From Auanema rhodensis (Eukaryota; Nematoda; Chromadorea; Rhabditida; Rhabditidae), in assembly GCA_964057225.1 (NCBI GenBank), contig OZ059896.1, forward strand, positions 12,322,501 through 12,386,500: a DNA stretch of 64,000 bases, read 5' to 3'. The notes beneath the pieces were generated by a model, which saw only the letters and a program-made list of their open reading frames with translations, had not been told where the DNA came from and ran no database searches. The stretch's first letter is position 1. Every line of letters starts with the position of its first letter. The translations under genes were made by a program, and so were the position numbers. Positions 1 through 8,337 of this stretch are shown piece by piece.

Positions 1-302
1 AATTTTTAAAATATTTAAAAATACAATTAACAAATATCCAAATATTAAAAATTCATTTAAAAAATACATTTAAAAAAATAATTTTAAGAATGATTTAAAA
101 AAAAAATCATGCATTTTGATCCATGCGCAGGCTCGAGAGCCTGCCTCGGGAGGAAAAGTATATTTTTGACGGCTGACGCCGAAAATATGATTTTGAGAGC
201 TGACGTCCCCAAAAGTATGATTTTGGGAGCTGACGCCCTCAAAAGTATGTTTTTAGCAACTGTTTGGGGGCGTGGTTAGTAAATTCGGCATGACTCTCTA
301 CT
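1..302. mobile_element. Right terminal repeat of another Polinton/Maverick
   Basis: Positions 258-302 match the outer tip of the right terminal repeat of Polinton A (14820-14864) and end with the same ACTCTCTACT. Inside it lie about three subterminal units of roughly 30 bp built on AGCTGACG and AAAAGTATG. The tip carries the variant GGCATG instead of GCACGG, the same variant as on the left tip of element B. A small GC hairpin (CAGGCTC/GAGCCTG) sits at 128-143. The body and left end lie outside the window, so a target duplication cannot be tested. Confidence 0.75.
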
Positions 303-311
303 AGTGCACTT

Positions 312-465
312 GTTTTAACGATTTTATCAAATTAACCTTCGATATGTGTTCTATTAACTTTTGTATTTCATATCGTTATTATCGAATTAACCTTCGATAT
401 GTGTTCCATTAACTTTTGTATTTCATATTGTTCTTATCGAATTAACCTTCGATATGTGTTTCATT
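312..465. repeat. 55-bp subterminal Polinton repeats, about 3 copies
   Basis: Three degenerate copies of a 55-bp unit containing ATCGAATTAACCTTCGATAT, the unit also found inside both terminal repeats of Polinton A. They sit directly beside the tip at 302 rather than several hundred bases inside an element, so they are probably a remnant of a further truncated Polinton. Confidence 0.7.
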
Positions 466-955
466 GATTGAGACAGTTTTTTGGTAGATAAGATTAGAAA
501 AAAAAGGAGGCGGGCAGTATCAAGAAAACGGTTGCTGATATTGTTGTTGTGTATTTTTGAGCTAGATAAACCTTTGTTACTAAATTTGACTTCTATATTA
601 ATAAATAGAAAGACTATGTTACATACATATCTCAAAGAAAGGCAGCTGACCATGGCAGCTGCTATTATAAAACTAATGCAGATAGTTTTTAAGACATTCT
701 TTGAATATTCTAGATGTACTTTTTTTAAGCATTGTAACATTTGTGTAAACTGAGTAGGAGTTGTATGCATATATAAGCCTGAGTCTTCAAGACTCAGACA
801 TCTCATTATCTCATCATCATCTGTTTATCTTCTCTTTCTTTTCTCTAGCTTAAATCTTTGTATAATTATGTTATAATGCAAACAATAAACCTTTATATAT
901 TTAATCTCTTGTTCCTTATTTCACCATACAGTACACACTAATATATTAAATCATA
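466..955 (+). other. No gene seen; LTR-like promoter module at about 733-938
   Basis: No convincing coding region. From about 733 there is TGTAAC, then a TATA box (TATATAAG, about 770), a short palindrome (GAGTCTTCAAGACTC), a CT-rich stretch, AATAAA near 885, and a terminus near CACA at about 935. This layout resembles a short solo LTR. I could not find a matching 5-bp target duplication, so the borders and the LTR assignment are tentative. Confidence 0.3.
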
Positions 956-989
956 CTCATCAGTAGAGAGCCATGCCGAATTTACTAAT

Positions 990-995
990 CACGCC
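990..995. repeat. Target site duplication of Polinton A, left copy (CACGCC)
   Basis: CACGCC immediately precedes the left tip and recurs at 14865-14870 after the right tip. It lies within the left terminal repeat of element B, which reads through correctly if A and one copy of CACGCC are taken out. Confidence 0.88.
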
Positions 996-1949
996 AGTAG
1001 AGAGCCGTGCAAAATTTACTAACCACGCCCCCAAACAGCTGTCAAAAACATACTTTTGGGGGCGTCAGCTGCTAAAAACATAGTTTTGGGGCGCGTCAGC
1101 TGTCAAAAACATATTTTTGAGCGTCAGCTGTTAAAATCATATTTTGGGACCATGGTTCATGGATTCTCCTTTTTTAAATTTAAAAATCATGATTTAAAGC
1201 ATGATTAAAATTTTTTTTTTTTAAATCAAATTTAAATATGCTTTTTTAAATGTATATATATATATTTTTTTTTAATTAATTTTTAAATATATTAAGTGAA
1301 AAAAAAATCTAAATTTTAAATATTTAAATTATATTTAAATTTTATACTTATAAATTATATTTAAATTTTAAATATTTAAATTATATTTAACCTTTATATA
1401 TATAAATTATATTTAAATTTTAAATATATTAATTTGTTTTAAAATTTTATTACTTTATTCATTTATTATATTTATTAATTATGTTTGTTTACTTATTTTG
1501 TTTATTATTTTATAATATTGTGTTTTTTTTTACTGTTTTTATTTTTAAAGATAAATAAAATTTTTGCATGTAGATAATTTTGTTCACCGTACTTGTTATG
1601 GGTAATTCAATGGAACACATATCGAAAGTTAATTCGATAACAACGATATGAAATACCAAAATTCAATGGAACACATATCGAAGGTTAATTCGATAAGAAC
1701 GATATGAAATACCAAAATTTAATGGAACACATATCGAAGGTTAATTCGATAAGAACGACATTAAATTATTAATTTTTGAAATTACAAATTGTTATTAATT
1801 ATATTTATTCTAACAAGTAAAGGTTTCAAATTATAATAAAAGATTAGTTTTAAACTTTATTTTACTAATATAACAATACAATAACTAAATAGAGCACACA
1901 TTGAAGGTAAATACAATAAGATTAAGAAACAGTTGCGCTGACCTCAACG
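996..1949. repeat. Left terminal inverted repeat of Polinton A
   Basis: Inverted match to 13932-14864. From outside in: the tip AGTAGAGAGCCGTGC; about four units of 28-31 bp containing CAGCTG and ACGCC; a long AT-rich stretch; a motif with TGTTCACCGTAC; three copies of the 55-bp repeat; and an inner end near GTTGCGCTGACCTCAA. The AT-rich middle differs between the two sides more than the ends do. Confidence 0.88.
1600..1765. repeat. 55-bp repeat array in left TIR (3 copies)
   Basis: Each unit contains two nested inverted repeats: TATCGAA/TTCGATA around TTAACC, and GATATG/CATATC around the AT-rich remainder. Copies match those at 14120-14395 in inverse orientation, but there are three here against five there. 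Confidence 0.8.
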
Positions 1950-2642
1950 CCACGGATATCGATGGTTAATAAACACTAATAACTGCACTGTGGGGGTTTA
2001 AATATAGTATAATCATTTTAACATTTCAAAAGTTTTAGTTTCGTAATATAATCATTAGTAAATATTCAAGAATGAAATATTTTTCACATATAAAACGTTG
2101 GCAGTCATATGTTTTTTGCTACAATATGGGTTTAAAAGTATACTATGAATAATATATGAGCTATTAAGCAAAGTTTAAAAAGCGTAAATGTTTTACAGAG
2201 ATGGCTGTTGTTTATGGCACAAACGGTAAACAATAATGTTTAAAGAGATGTAAAAACTAATTAATATGCAGATTGTTCACAGGTTCAGAGTGCGCCAACT
2301 GCTGGCAACTGTCGATGAGATGAGTATATCTGCATAAATATGCTGTAAAATCTAATTAATAAAAGAATTTCATCAGCAAACTTGATTGTAACACAATGGG
2401 TTGTACTTTACAAAAATCTTTCTATAAAAGGTTGGCAATTTTGCTACATTTACATTTCAGCTCTGCCAACTATCCGAGGATCCGACGTTTCACCATCTCC
2501 TGCCACTTTTTGCCAATCGCCATAGACTGCTCCTCTCTGCAAGTTTGCCTTATATTTTAGAAACTTGGAAATTTTACAAGTTTTGGTATGAACCTTAACT
2601 TAAATTTTTTAAATCTTTAATTTAGATTCACCAATAAAGCAG
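1950..2642 (+). promoter_or_regulatory. Leader region of the two-exon accessory gene
   Basis: Non-coding and AT-rich. Close to the downstream gene, GT at 2586 and TTTAG ending at 2625 would form a 40-bp intron in the 5' leader, the same size class as the coding introns nearby. I see no other feature here. Confidence 0.35.
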
Positions 2643-3067
2643 ATGGAGATTCTGAGAGAGAGCACTCCACCAAGGAGTGTATTAATGAGACCAATTTGTC
2701 TCTGCAAAACTTGTAGGGAATCATTGCAGGTTATAGACGAGTATCACTGTTTCAGCCTCTGTATAAAGTGTAGAGGAAGGAATGATGCGTTGGGTCTTTT
2801 GAAGGAATTTCGTCACTATAAGCCCGAAAATTTCTCTATTAATGTAAGCTTGCATATTTACTTATTTTCAATTTTATCATTTTTCAGATGCGCTCTTATA
2901 ACACCATGACGTGCAAGCAATCGTTGAACAATATGGGCTATATTGTTATATATGCAGATGAGGCTACTGTAAAGACTTTTGGTTATGAGCAGAATATATT
3001 CTATTTTAAACTAAGTCCAGAAGCACTCAAGCTGAACATGTTTATCCGCTTTGATCCTTCATTTTGA
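2643..3067 (+). CDS. Two-exon Cys-rich Polinton accessory protein, about 126 aa
   Basis: Exon 1 is 2643-2843 and exon 2 is 2888-3067, separated by a 44-bp intron with GTAAGC donor and TTTTTCAG acceptor. The frame is kept across the junction, giving 67 plus 59 residues and a TGA stop. Residues about 20-45 hold two Cys clusters (CLCKTC and CFSLCIKC), suggesting a small zinc-binding fold; the second exon has none. It lies just inside the left terminal repeat, where Polintons and adintoviruses often carry lineage-specific accessory genes, and is transcribed toward the convergent integrase. I do not recognise a family, and the function is unknown. The splice model rests on frame and consensus only. 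Confidence 0.5.
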
Positions 3068-3360
3068 CTACAACAAGCACAAATAGTACAATTGGCGTTT
3101 TATTCTTGTTTTGTTATGTGGCATTTTTATATTCTCAGCCGTAACATTTTTTTTTCCAGCACTTGCGAATATCCATCAATGGCTCATCAATTGAGGACGA
3201 ATGATCAACCAACTGGTAAGAATTTGAAAATTTGAATAGTCTACATTTTTTTTTGCAGGTTGAATTGTTGTTTGTATTTTGCTGGTTTTTTATTGTTACA
3301 TTATGCGATATATCAAATAAATCATTTATTATAATTACAATTGTTTATAACATTGAAAAG
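3068..3360 (+). other. 3' region with possible extra exon
   Basis: A stretch at about 3161-3214 is bordered by TTTTTTTTCCAG upstream and GTAAGAA downstream, and another TTTTTTGCAG follows near 3259, so alternative or additional exons are possible. AATAAA near 3316 could serve as the polyadenylation signal. No open frame longer than about 15 codons joins to the gene upstream. Confidence 0.25.
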
Positions 3361-4428
3361 TTATACATTTAAATTTTCTGCATCTATCCATTCATTAAAG
3401 TTGTCGGGATATCCACTCCATTTTACAAATACTTGACGTTTACCGCTTCGAGTACGCTCTTTTAAAACTTTTTCTATATAGTACTGGTTGCTTTTATTAG
3501 TAGCCAAGACAAGTTCAGGTTCGTAGAATATTCCCTTTATACGTTCACCATTATAATCTACAAGTTTATACACGGTTGGGTTTCCGGTTACAACCTCATC
3601 AATTGTGAATAGCTTCATTGTATATCCAGACTCGTAGCTTTTTTCAAAAGTACGCCTATTTTTGCTTATGCGAACAGTATCACCAATTTTAAAGCGGCTT
3701 TTAACAACTGGTGCATATTCTTCAATGAATATATTTGCTTTAACATCAATGGGCCGCATTTTAATTGACCGATTATAAGATTTGTTTATTCCTTCAACCA
3801 AATCATCTAGGATATCAATCCAACGATGATTATTCTTGTAATAGAGATATTTCATCATGCGTGTTTTTAAAGTTCTATTTGCTCGCTCCACCATTGCAGC
3901 CTTTTGTGGTGAACTTGTAGATCCGTGCAGTATGGCAAACTTTTTGAATAGTTTTTCACAATGACTATTATAAAACTCTGTGCCATTATCAGTAATCAAC
4001 TGAATTGGTATAAAATTCTTGAATAAATTTTCAAATGCACTAGCAACCTCTATACTACCTTTAGTTTTCAAAGGCCTAACATATAACATGCGTGTATAAA
4101 CATCAATCATGGTCAACATGTAAGCATAGCCGTCGTTTAATTTTTTATATTTTTGCATATCAACCAAATCTGCTTGCACTGTTAGAAATCGACCACATCC
4201 TCTAGTCTTTCTAGTCTGCATACGCGTTCTGGTTGGTTTATGCCGTGTAAAAGTTTCAGAATCTTGCAAAAAATAATCAACTTGTACCTTTGAAATGCCA
4301 TGTTTTCGTGCTTGCGATAATAAATTCTTGGCTGATGTATATGAAGCTGGATGTTTTATATCGTAATAAATGCTCGCCAAAATATCATTTTCATAATCTA
4401 ATGTAGAACCTTTTACGACCTTGGCCAT
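3361..4428 (-). CDS. Polinton integrase with C-terminal chromodomain
   Basis: Retroviral-type (rve/DDE) integrase that would insert the linear element DNA. The catalytic core is complete: first Asp in VQADLVDM, second Asp in ITDNGTEF, Glu in AAMVERANR. The C-terminal about 50 residues form a chromodomain (QVFVKWSGY...NEWI), as in many Polinton and Ty3-type integrases. I chose the ATG at 4428, which leaves about 355 aa; the longer frame to 4479 starts only with TTG. It overlaps the 3' end of the upstream gene by 38 bp and is the last of four genes read leftward from the ATPase. No stop or frameshift is visible. Confidence 0.93.
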   Translation of the reverse strand: MAKVVKGSTLDYENDILASIYYDIKHPASYTSAKNLLSQARKHGISKVQVDYFLQDSETFTRHKPTRTRMQTRKTRGCGRFLTVQADLVDMQKYKKLNDGYAYMLTMIDVYTRMLYVRPLKTKGSIEVASAFENLFKNFIPIQLITDNGTEFYNSHCEKLFKKFAILHGSTSSPQKAAMVERANRTLKTRMMKYLYYKNNHRWIDILDDLVEGINKSYNRSIKMRPIDVKANIFIEEYAPVVKSRFKIGDTVRISKNRRTFEKSYESGYTMKLFTIDEVVTGNPTVYKLVDYNGERIKGIFYEPELVLATNKSNQYYIEKVLKERTRSGKRQVFVKWSGYPDNFNEWIDAENLNV

Positions 4429-5101
4429 TCTGTGAGTCTCCTTCTTGTGGTGTGTAATATGATTCGGCGGCAGTATCAAAAGTCTTTGACCTTTTACTTT
4501 TGAGTGTACGAACCGGTGATGGTGAATATCGAATAACAGCTTTACGATGACGAGGCGTTCTAGGTAATATAGTAGAGTCCAAGTCTGTAACAGCCGGTTC
4601 AGCTCTAGTTACAACGTCAACTGAATCATTGTCAGCCGACTCTCTTCTAGTTTGTTTCTTGTTAGAACTAGGTACGCCTTTCCTGGCTAAAAACTTTGAC
4701 AAGACTGAAAATCCATTGGGCTCCGTTTTTGTTTTATCCAATACAAAATCTAAAATTTTTGTAATATTTGTGTTTGGTACAGCCTCATTATTAATCACAA
4801 GTTGATTACTCTTGTTTGTGCGCATCTCTGGAAATCTCTCCCACAAATTGTTATACTTTCTTGGCAACTTGTATTCTGGCAATAGAGGTGGATCAGCATT
4901 TTCCACTTGTACTGATATGGGCGCATCTATACTTTCTCTATAGTTTTTGAGACGAGCAATCAAGTCTTCGTATAGTTCAGCCTTTTTATAGTCGGGTATA
5001 GCTCTATTTTCTCGTAAAAGCTTGAGCTCTGCATCAAACTTGTCTATATTAATTGTTTCCTCGTCGACAGGAATTAGTCGATACTTATGGTTGAGCTTCA
5101 T
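4391..5101 (-). CDS. Conserved Polinton protein of unknown function, 236 aa
   Basis: Begins with a 'K..LIPV' stretch and a charged helical N-terminal half. A central region about residues 95-145 (NNEAVPNTNITKILDFVL, then a Gly-Phe stretch) matches a conserved module I know from many animal Polintons next to the integrase. The C-terminal third is low-complexity, Ser/Arg-rich and basic, suggesting nucleic-acid or virion-core association (inference). Its ATG overlaps the TGA of the upstream 102-aa gene as ATGA, and its end overlaps the integrase start, so the block is tightly packed. A broken homologue starts at 63751. No enzymatic motif seen. Confidence 0.75.
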   Translation of the reverse strand: MKLNHKYRLIPVDEETINIDKFDAELKLLRENRAIPDYKKAELYEDLIARLKNYRESIDAPISVQVENADPPLLPEYKLPRKYNNLWERFPEMRTNKSNQLVINNEAVPNTNITKILDFVLDKTKTEPNGFSVLSKFLARKGVPSSNKKQTRRESADNDSVDVVTRAEPAVTDLDSTILPRTPRHRKAVIRYSPSPVRTLKSKRSKTFDTAAESYYTPQEGDSQNGQGRKRFYIRL

Positions 5102-5406
5102 GATTTAAAACCAAAATAGGCAATACCACATGTAACTATTGTTTTCAATTGTTTGTGTGAAAGCGTTGCCAATAATGATTTAGCCTTTTCCGGTGTGCGT
5201 ATCAAAGCTATTTGACGTAATAATGAAGATATGGGCAAGAGGGTTTTATATTCCTTGTTAGTTAAAAGAAAATTATTATTTTTCACAATATTAAATACAA
5301 TTTCAACAATAATTTCAATTTGTGCAAAAGAAAATGAGGAAACAGAACAAGGAGTTTTGGCGCGAGAAGACAAAAAGTTGAAATTCGACAAAATACGACC
5401 ACTCAT
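5098..5406 (-). CDS. Small conserved Polinton protein, 102 aa
   Basis: Helix-rich protein with a hydrophobic centre (IEIIVEIVFNIV) and a conserved C-terminal half containing LLPISSLLRQIA and LLATLSHKQLKTIV. This resembles the short helical proteins found beside the ATPase and integrase in many animal Polintons; the molecular role is not known to me. ATG at 5406, 12 bp after the ATPase stop; its stop overlaps the next start. A second complete copy at 63446-63754 differs at only a few residues, although the neighbouring ATPase there is destroyed. Confidence 0.75.
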   Translation of the reverse strand: MSGRILSNFNFLSSRAKTPCSVSSFSFAQIEIIVEIVFNIVKNNNFLLTNKEYKTLLPISSLLRQIALIRTPEKAKSLLATLSHKQLKTIVTCGIAYFGFKS

Positions 5407-5418
5407 TGAACAAGCACT

Positions 5419-6066
5419 TTAAACACTAAACACATTTCTGGCAACATGAACAATAGGGTTCTCCGCTGTTATATCAGATAGTATACGCTGCTTCTCACTT
5501 GTTAAAGGATGATTGTCAATCAGTAAATGACTATAGGGAGTAGACATTGCATCATCATACGCTTCTAGAGCATTTTTGAAACGTGGCCCAAATAATTGCT
5601 GCAGACAATTACGTATTTGTAATATATCTGAATGATGTTTCATCAGTGTTATATATGTACTATTGATTCGACTGGTCCTGTCCAGTTGAAATGCCGCTTG
5701 CACAAGATTAAACACTGCCAAATTCCAGTGATGAGCCCACACTGTAAAAATGTTGTTGAGTAATTCCTTTGCTGCTTTATTCGATGAAAAAAAGTTCATC
5801 AAATCATCCAGCACTAGTATAGTATTTACTCCCTTTTGTTCTTTTATCAAATCAGGATCAGGAAGCCCTTGAATAATTATTAAACGCTCATCATTTATTG
5901 GTACACCTGACGATGACCCACATTGACTGAACCAGAATATTCTATCAATGGGGACGTTGAAAAACTTTTCAGTATTTTCACATATGTGTTTTATGAGGGT
6001 TGTTTTACCGCTTTGGGTAGCACCTATTACAGTTGTCTGACTGGGTAGTTTGAAGCTGAAAACCAT
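5419..6066 (-). CDS. Polinton packaging ATPase (FtsK/HerA, A32-like)
   Basis: Genome-packaging ATPase of the HerA/FtsK superfamily, expected to pump element DNA into capsids. The Walker A motif GATQSGKTT is intact about 14 residues after the ATG at 6066, and Walker B is ILVLDDLM near the middle. Length of about 215 aa is usual for Polintons. It is divergent from the penton gene, with only 79 bp between start codons, and leads a leftward block with the 102-aa, 236-aa and integrase genes. In the degenerate copies elsewhere in the window the Walker A Gly before the Lys is lost, so this is the only plausible active version here. Confidence 0.92.
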   Translation of the reverse strand: MVFSFKLPSQTTVIGATQSGKTTLIKHICENTEKFFNVPIDRIFWFSQCGSSSGVPINDERLIIIQGLPDPDLIKEQKGVNTILVLDDLMNFFSSNKAAKELLNNIFTVWAHHWNLAVFNLVQAAFQLDRTSRINSTYITLMKHHSDILQIRNCLQQLFGPRFKNALEAYDDAMSTPYSHLLIDNHPLTSEKQRILSDITAENPIVHVARNVFSV

Positions 6067-6145
6067 AATCAACCACTCGTAAATGTACCTAAAATGCAAA
6101 TGATTTCATTTGCAATAGTGTACACGTATCAAGTGGTGGTTTGTC
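6067..6145. promoter_or_regulatory. Palindromic divergent promoter between ATPase and penton genes
   Basis: The 79-bp spacer has a perfect 20-bp inverted repeat at 6095-6114 (arms TGCAAATGA/TCATTTGCA), including the octamer ATGCAAAT at 6094-6101. It is flanked by an outer inverted pair close to AACCACT-G and CAAGTGGTGG. Related spacers, with one arm partly decayed, occur at 28010-28085, 32503-32578, 34980-35045, their array equivalents, and 62830-62900. Symmetry and conservation suggest a shared control site, but this is inferred. Confidence 0.45.
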
Positions 6146-7003
6146 ATGGATGATTTTTACATTACTCTTCCATCATCAGTTGACTCTGAAAAAAATAATA
6201 CATCATCAGTGTTTCTTACCAGATTACCTGAAACACTAAGGCTACGCAATAATAGATATTGCATTGGGCTGACAGACATCATTTTTCCTTGTTCTATATT
6301 AAATGTTCAAAAAGATTTATCTTATACACTACGTTTTTCCAATAGAAAATTTATTCTACACTTGCCTAAAGGCAACTATGGAAATGGTGATGAAATAATA
6401 CGCGGAATCAATGCTGGAAGAGAATCATTTATCGCCAACAATACAAAGCCTCTTGGAGCTGAGGAAGAAGCACGTATAAAAAGTTCAATAGATAAAGATG
6501 AAGATGTAAAAAAATGGTATAATAATCGCCAGGCTGAGGCTAAGCTAGTGGAGGAAATGCTTGCAGACGCCACATTTCAGTTTAACAAAACATTGCAGCG
6601 CATAGAGTTCGTAACAAGCAAGCGACTATTAATGAATGCAACGCTTGGTGATGATTTTGCATATTTTCTTGGTTTTGAAAATAAAAACATCAACGATACA
6701 ATAATAGCCAGGCGTCCCATTGATTTTTCAAATAACATTAATACAATGTATATATATTGTGATATTGTAGAATATTCCATTCTTGGTAATGTGAAAGCTA
6801 ATTTACTTGCATGTTTACCTGTACCACCTCCTACTGAATTTGGTAGAATGATTGCCAAAACATTTAATCCTATTCGTTATGTACCAATCACTAGACAAAC
6901 ACTCGATACCATACGTATTGAAATTTTAGATGAATTTGGTCGTCCTATGCAATTTAATTATGGTTCTACAGTTGTTACATTGCATGTTAAAAATATGAAA
7001 TAA
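6146..7003 (+). CDS. Polinton minor capsid (penton-like) protein, 285 aa
   Basis: Single-jelly-roll minor capsid protein expected to form the vertices of the particle. Family hallmarks are visible: the N-terminal MDDFYITLPS, the middle run of charged helix (about residues 85-150), the MYIYCDIVEYSILGNVKANL stretch, and the C-terminal NPIRYVPI...IRIEILDEFG...VTLHVK strands. The frame is open from an ATG that follows the divergent promoter, and the length fits the family. Its 3' end nearly abuts the convergent C2H2 gene (5 bp). Many broken copies occur at 25770, 28000, 32579-46956 and 62011, making it the best-sampled gene in the window. Confidence 0.9.
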   Translation: MDDFYITLPSSVDSEKNNTSSVFLTRLPETLRLRNNRYCIGLTDIIFPCSILNVQKDLSYTLRFSNRKFILHLPKGNYGNGDEIIRGINAGRESFIANNTKPLGAEEEARIKSSIDKDEDVKKWYNNRQAEAKLVEEMLADATFQFNKTLQRIEFVTSKRLLMNATLGDDFAYFLGFENKNINDTIIARRPIDFSNNINTMYIYCDIVEYSILGNVKANLLACLPVPPPTEFGRMIAKTFNPIRYVPITRQTLDTIRIEILDEFGRPMQFNYGSTVVTLHVKNMK

Positions 7004-7008
7004 ACGTT

Positions 7009-7473
7009 TTATTCAACAGTTATACAATACCACATTTTTATTTTCGAAGGTTTAAAAGATAATTTAGGGCAGTTTTGTTTGTCGCTCGGCTCGTGTTGTG
7101 AATGTTCTCCGTCACTATTGCTGCGGCATCTTTTTGATTGGGTTGAATGTACAAACTCCTCAGCTTTTTCAAAGGGTTTGCTGGTATCATTTCCATCACC
7201 ATCTTCACCATTCGTTCCATTATTATTATGAATACGCCGAATATGACGCTCACAATTGAATCTTGTTCCAAAAGTTTCACTACAATGAGGGCACAAACGT
7301 CTACGAACACCATCCAAATGTCCATATTTTTGAATAAAGTCAGCATTGCTGATATAATTGTTACATACGGGTTGAATCCCTGCATGCCTTTTCAAAACGT
7401 GATCACTAAAATGCTTGGTTGAAGAAAATATTTCCTTGCATGTACCACAATATTTGTTACATAAAAGTTCCAT
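7009..7473 (-). CDS. C2H2 zinc-finger protein of the Polinton, 154 aa
   Basis: Two zinc fingers: CGTCKEIF...HVLKRH near the N-terminus and CPHCSETF...HIRRIH near the middle, separated by about 40 residues. An acidic/Asn-Gly linker and a Ser/Arg-rich tail follow. The ATG at 7473 is chosen; the frame upstream starts only with GTG. Zinc-finger accessory proteins are common in adintovirus-like elements and could act in transcription or DNA binding, but the target is unknown. Placed between penton and protease and read leftward. A second open copy lies at 47117-47584. Confidence 0.75.
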   Translation of the reverse strand: MELLCNKYCGTCKEIFSSTKHFSDHVLKRHAGIQPVCNNYISNADFIQKYGHLDGVRRRLCPHCSETFGTRFNCERHIRRIHNNNGTNGEDGDGNDTSKPFEKAEEFVHSTQSKRCRSNSDGEHSQHEPSDKQNCPKLSFKPSKIKMWYCITVE

Positions 7474-7514
7474 TAGAGGAAAATGAAAAACGACCACACG
7501 CCATCAACCCACTT

Positions 7515-7835
7515 TTATATAATGAGCAATAATATGACTAGTGTTGTACAAAAGCAAAAGCAAGTATTAATTTTTACCTTTTTATATTTGGCCAGATAAT
7601 TTTGAATGTACTTGTTCATTTTATATCCCAAGCTACAGAAAAAATAGGCTTGCTTGTTACGGACAAAGATGACCTGCCAATGTGTGCCTGGCTTATCATG
7701 TGTGTCAGTATTTACGACAAGTGCAAAGTTTTTACGACGCGTTTTGGGTAGAGTATCAGCGCTATATACACCGAGAAATAGTTTCCGAGTGCTGGGGACA
7801 GATTGCAATAGTGAAACTATTTCAGACGAATACAT
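7515..7835 (-). pseudogene. Adenain-like cysteine protease, C-terminally broken
   Basis: Polinton/adenovirus-type maturation protease. From the ATG at 7835 it has FLGVYSADTLP, then NTDTHDKPGTHW with the catalytic His, and AYFFCSLG, where many relatives have Asp instead of Cys. The expected C-terminal part with the catalytic Cys (Gln-Ser...Cys-Gly context) is absent: after YLAKYKK the frame runs into a hydrophobic Cys-rich tail and stops. A GT...CTAG stretch at about 7545-7584 might be an intron, but no downstream exon with the Cys is seen. Likely inactive. Confidence 0.75.
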
Positions 7836-7886
7836 TTTAGTAGAATGATCTAGTGTAACTTTTGTATTGCGCGCGTGCGGTTCGAT
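7836..7886. promoter_or_regulatory. Divergent spacer between protease and pVI-like gene
   Basis: Only 51 bp separate the two ATGs. It contains a GC-alternating tract (GCGCGCGTGCG) unusual for this AT-rich element. It is partly retained at 47797-47866. Promoter role is inferred from position. Confidence 0.35.
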
Positions 7887-8337
7887 ATGCCGCACCTCCT
7901 TTTGGATGTCAACTCTATTCAATGGACAACACTTTTAAATCAACAAATGGGTGGCGCCCCATTTAGCGGAATGATGTTTCAACGTTTAATGCAGAGGGGT
8001 CATGGTTTGGGTGGTATTTTGGCAACTTTGGCATCATTTCTACCACGCATCATTCAATCACCTATAGCCCAAAATCTCATCAATGCCGGAAGAAACGCCT
8101 TATCCAGTGCTGTAAGCAATAGTCCAGTTGTAAATTCACCTCTTGGCGGACAGTTGCTGAAAACTGGTAATGAAATTGTCGATGGGATGCTGAAACGCGA
8201 TAATATCAAGGAAACTCTTAAACTCCGGCCGGCAAGCTATACGAGATCTTACCGGCTTGGGCAAACGGCGACGACGCAAAACCACAAAACCTCATAAGCG
8301 GTTGTGCATCACTCGTGAGCGGTCGTTTCACATTTAA
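7887..8337 (+). pseudogene. pVI/pX-like minor virion protein, frameshifted near its end
   Basis: Small protein next to the capsid gene, in the position of adenovirus pVI/pX-like Polinton proteins. The start MPHLLLDVNS leads to a Gly-rich amphipathic stretch (GMMFQRLMQRGHGLGGILA), a helix, and a repeat-like N/S/G region. A short indel near 8222-8228 shifts the frame. Another frame right after it encodes a strongly basic tail with an Arg-Arg-Arg-Arg-Lys cluster, open to about 8335. The copy at 47867-48250 keeps the original phase at this point, which supports a lesion here. A role in membrane disruption and core binding is inferred from position and composition. Confidence 0.65.

Noticed and set aside
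312..465. Regular 55-bp repeats as a CRISPR-like array
   Set aside because: Units are directly adjacent without variable spacers, the genome is eukaryotic, and the same unit is part of Polinton terminal repeats.
481..753. 90-codon plus-strand frame and a 127-codon antisense frame (423-806)
   Set aside because: No motif or homologue recognised and AT-biased composition; the region looks like LTR or filler sequence.
4429..4479. Upstream extension of the integrase frame
   Set aside because: It starts only with TTG; the ATG at 4428 is the first plausible start.
6067..6099. Upstream extension of the ATPase frame
   Set aside because: It lacks ATG and would run through the conserved divergent promoter palindrome.
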